Positions 28,022 to 31,204 of a stretch of DNA of 31,204 nt are shown here, in pieces. Made by a program: the position numbers and the translations under genes. The stretch lies in assembly GCA_933822405.4 (NCBI GenBank), contig CAKOGP040001180.1, positions 1 through 31,204 of the forward strand, read 5' to 3'. A model generated the notes under the pieces. It did not search any database. It had not been told where the DNA came from and was given only the letters and a program-made list of their open reading frames with translations. Origin of the DNA: Cylindrotheca closterium (Eukaryota; Bacillariophyta; Bacillariophyceae; Bacillariales; Bacillariaceae). The stretch's first letter is position 1, and every line of letters starts with the position of its first letter.

Positions 28022-29780
28022 CGATTATAGTGGTCCAAGCAGAGCCAGGTGCGGCATGTCTTCCTCTGATACTTCAGGTCCTGCCATAACTCAAGGTGAG
28101 AAATAAGGAAGGCCGCCAGGTTCTTGAGAACTTCCTGTGCCAATGAGGCAAACTTTTGGCGCACCACAAACACATAGAAGCCATCAATTGGGCCTGGTAG
28201 AATCATTTGGAAGAGACCGGCTGGGCCCTGGTTCAGTTCCGCATCCATTGCCGCCAGCCATGCGCTGCGATCAAATGCAGGGTTCTGTGGCCACGCAGGT
28301 TCTAGGGCTATAGCTCTCTTGAAGGTGAAGTGACGCATGAGCTCGCGTTCCAGTGCCGCTCTCCCAATCCCCATGGGGTAGTTCAGTAGCAAACCGATTC
28401 GGACAGGATCACTAACTTGCAGCAGGGAACGGAAGACGTCTGCATGCGTACCAGTGATCTCAAAACATTGAACCAGTAGTTGGGACATGTTGTCCAGAGA
28501 AGAGTTGTGGGCGACGCGAATGCGGGTGCAAAGAGTCTTGGATCCGGGGTTCTTAGCGTTGTAGCCAAATCGGGTGCCATTAAATGTAGGGCTTGAGCTT
28601 CTTGTAGGTGAGCTCCTCCACTTTCTCCTTAGAGGTCAGCCACAACTTTTTGTCCGGTACACGGAGTTCGCTCACCGGAAGAATGACCAAGTCGCCCTCA
28701 GCGTTGTCCATAGCCATGGACAGGACCGAGACCATTTCTTCACTTCAATAGAACCACCCTCAGATGTATTGCCATCCCATTCATAGTTGATTGTAGCGCA
28801 GAGGAACTGGGCGTTTGAGCGCGGAAGCCCAGTCAAATTCACCTGTGTCACTTCACGGGCTTTCATTTCTTCAGAGAGGTACTTGGTCCGAATAGCAGCC
28901 TTCTTCTTGGAGGCGGCAACATAAGTGAGTTGCTTCTTCATGGACAGAGGAGCTGAAGGTCGAGGAGGGTTGGGAGGCTCAGTCTTCGACCAGTGAGAGT
29001 CGATCAAAACTGTTGCCGAGGGGTTGTTGGCCCGCTGAGCTGGGGCAGGTGACTTCCCCACAATCACTTCAGTAGGAGGTTGGTCCAAATTCGATGGTGC
29101 AAAAAAGTCTGGAGCCGACTCAACCGACTCCGACCCATCGTTGTCGGACCAATAAGCAAACTTGCCGTTGACTGGTTTATTGGTGGGGCTAATTACCGAT
29201 GGACCCGTTGTGTCCATCATCACCGAATCATCCTTATTGGGGGCAACAGAGTCGCGAACTGGTTTTGGGGTGGCATCCGGAAAGAACCCTTGTGCAGGAG
29301 AGCGAGGGTCAATTGGAGCTGGTTTTTGTTCCGTTGATGGGTCCAGATCACACTCACGTTTTTGGCCCTTGGCTGCTGAGCGACGCTCAGCCAATTCTGT
29401 TACTACCGTCGTTGTGTCAGGTTCGGTCCACGGGTGGCCTAGAAGTTCAACCGCAATGGCCCACACTATAGCCAGAGGACTTAGTTCTAGTAGTAAACGG
29501 GGCTCGACCTCTGAAGTAAAATCCCAATACCGATTGAAAAAATTAGTCTCCTCCATCAGGTCGTCCAACGGAAAAATCACCAGAGGATCCTGTACCGCCA
29601 GCCCAAGAATCAGTCCTTGGACATAGACGACGAGCTCCCAATTGTTCCCAATAAATTCGTCCTTGATGTCTCGGTCAAGCGCAGCTCAAATGCGTTGCTT
29701 GACTAAGTTCCAGTCCCCATCACAAATCTGTAGTAGCTTATCCAACCTTGCTGCTTGGATTGAGAATTGGGATCATGACG
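28022..29780 (-). pseudogene. ORF1 protein of LINE copy B (5' truncated)
   Basis: The first readable codons (29760-29600) are LDKLLQICDGDWNLVKQRI, a stop, then WELVVYVQGLILGLAVQDPL, matching the ORF1 of copy A. The 302-codon frame 29580-28672 has IVWAIAVELLGHPWTEPD, an acidic Ser/Pro-rich middle and a basic stretch (MKKQLTYVAASKKKAAIRTK). Other frames give ILPVSELRVPDKKLWLTSKE, RFGYNAKNPGSKTLCTRIRV and the 163-codon frame 28488-27997: MSQLLVQCFEITGTHADVFR, VRIGLLLNYPMGIGRAALER and FQMILPGPIDGFYVFVVRQK, shared with copy A. The coiled coil found in copy A is absent, because the inverted scrap starts at the last codons. Function is presumed nucleic-acid binding, by position only. Confidence 0.7.
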
Positions 29781-29797
29781 AGGACGATTTCCAGAGA

Positions 29798-30689
29798 CCT
29801 TTTTTTTGCTTACAAGACAGCGGATGCTACAACGAACCAGTATGGCAAGATTAGCTATGTACTTGACTGCATGACAGCTGAAACCTACTTGGCAATCCCG
29901 GCACCACCAGGTTCAAAACATGGGCTTCCAACATTCAAAAGCAACCGCCCTGAATCCATGTTGGAGAAGTTCCATGAATTGTTGGCCTACTACTGCAATA
30001 TTGGGTGTGGCGATGAATTTGCAAATGCTATAATAATGAAAGGATGGGCGGAGTACAATGTCACTGCTAGACACCGCTACTACTGCATGAAAAAGCGGTC
30101 TGCAAACCAACTTGAACAACTTTGAGCGCTTGATATAACTCCTAAGTTCCTTGACCATTCTTTGTTACACTGCATCAATGAACAGTCATGGGATCTTGGA
30201 CATGGTGATCTGTTCAGCAACTATGAGAAACCACCCAGTAAGAACAATGGTGAAGTATTCCTCAAGAACTACTTCAACCAACAGGTGGAACGGAACAGGA
30301 ACCAATTGTTTGACAAAGACTCAAAGCAGTGCACTTGCAATGAATGCATAATCCCAGCTGGGCCTCCTCCAGCAGTGCCTGCAGCTGGAGTTGAAGATAA
30401 CAATTCTCATCTACTCACTTGTCAACTCACTTGTCAAATGGACTTGATGGCACTTGATGACACTTCTACTGCCACCAATGCAGTGACAGAAACGCCTCCA
30501 ATGCGGGTAGACCCACCAAGGCGTCAACAAACCTTTGGATACTGCTTTCCTTTCCATCCATACCGGTGCGATGATATCCAAAACTATGTCAAGAGAAGAC
30601 AAGCTGGCAAGGTGGTATGTGGAATACCACCACACAGTTTCAACTGTCCTACTAAGTCAATGTTGAAAGGCTGGGCTCCAGTTGATTGA
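29798..30689 (+). pseudogene. Unidentified gene remnant with one in-frame TGA
   Basis: A single plus-strand frame of about 297 codons: DLFFAYKTADATTNQYGKIS, LDCMTAETYLAIPAPPGSKH, RPESMLEKFHELLAYYCNIG and YNVTARHRYYCMKKRSANQL, a TGA at 30123-30125, then FLDHSLLHCINEQSWDLGHG, FLKNYFNQQVERNRNQLFDK, CTCNECIIPAGPPPAVPAAG and YCFPFHPYRCDDIQNYVKRR, ending at a stop at 30687-30689. Both halves share one frame and style, so the TGA interrupts a real coding sequence. The 5' part is cut where LINE copy B begins. The layout (Cys-rich late region, His/Arg-rich middle) is vaguely like C-terminal parts of diatom transposase-type proteins, but I cannot place it in a family. It could also be a host gene. Confidence 0.6.
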
Positions 30690-31204
30690 TTTTGTTCTTT
30701 CCAGCTATTCTTTGAAAAGTATTAGTTATATTTGAATAGTACATGAATTATAGCCACATTCTAATATACACTACTTGGTTCCCAATTTTGCCTCAACATG
30801 TTCTACGCAAAAATTCCATCATACAAATATGCAGGAAATGACGAAAATCCGTACCGCGCGGGGTCAACTGTGGGAATTCTGATGTCTTTCGATGGGCGAT
30901 CCCTGCCTTAAATATATTTCAGTTTTTAAACAATATCATTTTCACAGAACAACTTTACTTTCGATCTTTTCTGATCCTAATTCTGTAAATAGCAACGGGT
31001 CATTTGATGGTCGCAGGGTCATTAAGAAACTTCGAATTCCAAATCATATCAATAGACGGAATCCTGAAGTTGGGAGTTACAGTCCAAACCAAAATTCTCA
31101 AACACGCAGTAGAAATACGTAAGAATAGTAGTCCACGTCACATAACAGGTCTAAGAAAGTACTTTGGCAAACTCCCCGTGTCATCGTGCAATTTCGTGGG
31201 TTTT
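30690..31204. other. Unassigned AT-rich end of window
   Basis: Follows the stop of the unidentified gene. It has short A/T runs, a small GC-rich island (CCGCGCGGGG near 30855), and a 76-codon plus-strand frame (30892-31122) with no recognisable pattern. It may be the 3' flank or untranslated region of that gene. Confidence 0.35.

Larger units (their letters stand above)
22519..29780 (-). mobile_element. LINE-like non-LTR retrotransposon, copy B
   Basis: A 7.3-kb minus-strand element: ORF1 (5' truncated), EEP endonuclease, basic linker, RT, C-terminal zinc-binding domain, 3' untranslated region and (TA)n tail. It is the only copy here with the endonuclease. RNase H is missing, part of the RT after motif C is missing, and a small piece of RT in reverse orientation lies between ORF1 and the endonuclease. 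The 5' end is lost near 29780, where an unrelated plus-strand gene remnant begins. Confidence 0.82.

Noticed and set aside
30892..31122. 76-codon plus-strand frame as a gene.
   Set aside because: There is no motif, no neighbour support, and its composition is like surrounding non-coding AT-rich DNA.

Overview
The window reads as repeat-rich nuclear DNA of a eukaryotic microalga, most likely a diatom. The main reason is that the copia, gypsy, Penelope-like and LINE-like protein fragments all carry motif wording I associate with diatom retroelements. The species cannot be named from this sequence. I recognise no intact cellular gene, no rRNA or tRNA, and no CRISPR array. Almost every coding stretch is a broken retroelement with frameshifts, in-frame stops and deletions.

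Layout from left to right. 165-800 is a tandem repeat of about 177 bp (3.6 units). 801-2629 is mostly unassigned, with weak coding remnants and a small AGCAAT microsatellite. 2630-3858 (-) is a fragment of a LINE-like polyprotein (copy C). 3859-10337 (-) is a long LINE-like element (copy A): 5' leader, ORF1, then RT, RNase H and a C-terminal zinc-binding domain, ending in a (TA)n tail. 10338-14127 (-) is the 5' half of a Ty1/copia element (gag, protease, integrase, start of RT). 14290-16066 (+) is a Penelope-like RT. 16226-17641 is a fold-back made of copia gag pieces. 17642-20018 (-) is a Ty3/gypsy fragment running from gag to the integrase zinc finger. 20619-22518 (-) is the 3' half of a copia element with its LTR, whose middle block has been flipped to the + strand. 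22519-29780 (-) is a second LINE-like element (copy B): ORF1, EEP endonuclease, RT and C-terminal zinc-binding domain, again with a (TA)n tail. 29798-30689 (+) is an unidentified gene remnant with one in-frame TGA.

The LINE-like family is the dominant component. Putting the copies together, its plan is ORF1, an EEP (AP-type) endonuclease, a basic linker, RT, RNase H and a zf-RVT-like Cys/His domain. No single copy here has all of these. Each copy has lost a different catalytic block, so none looks autonomous.

The most notable structural signals are three. First, the 5' junction of LINE copy A and the 3' junction of LINE copy B fall at the same codons of a copia RT gene. Second, the two LINE copies share a 3' terminal sequence followed by (TA)n. 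Third, fold-backs, inversions and duplications are concentrated in the copia-derived segments between 12 and 22.5 kb.
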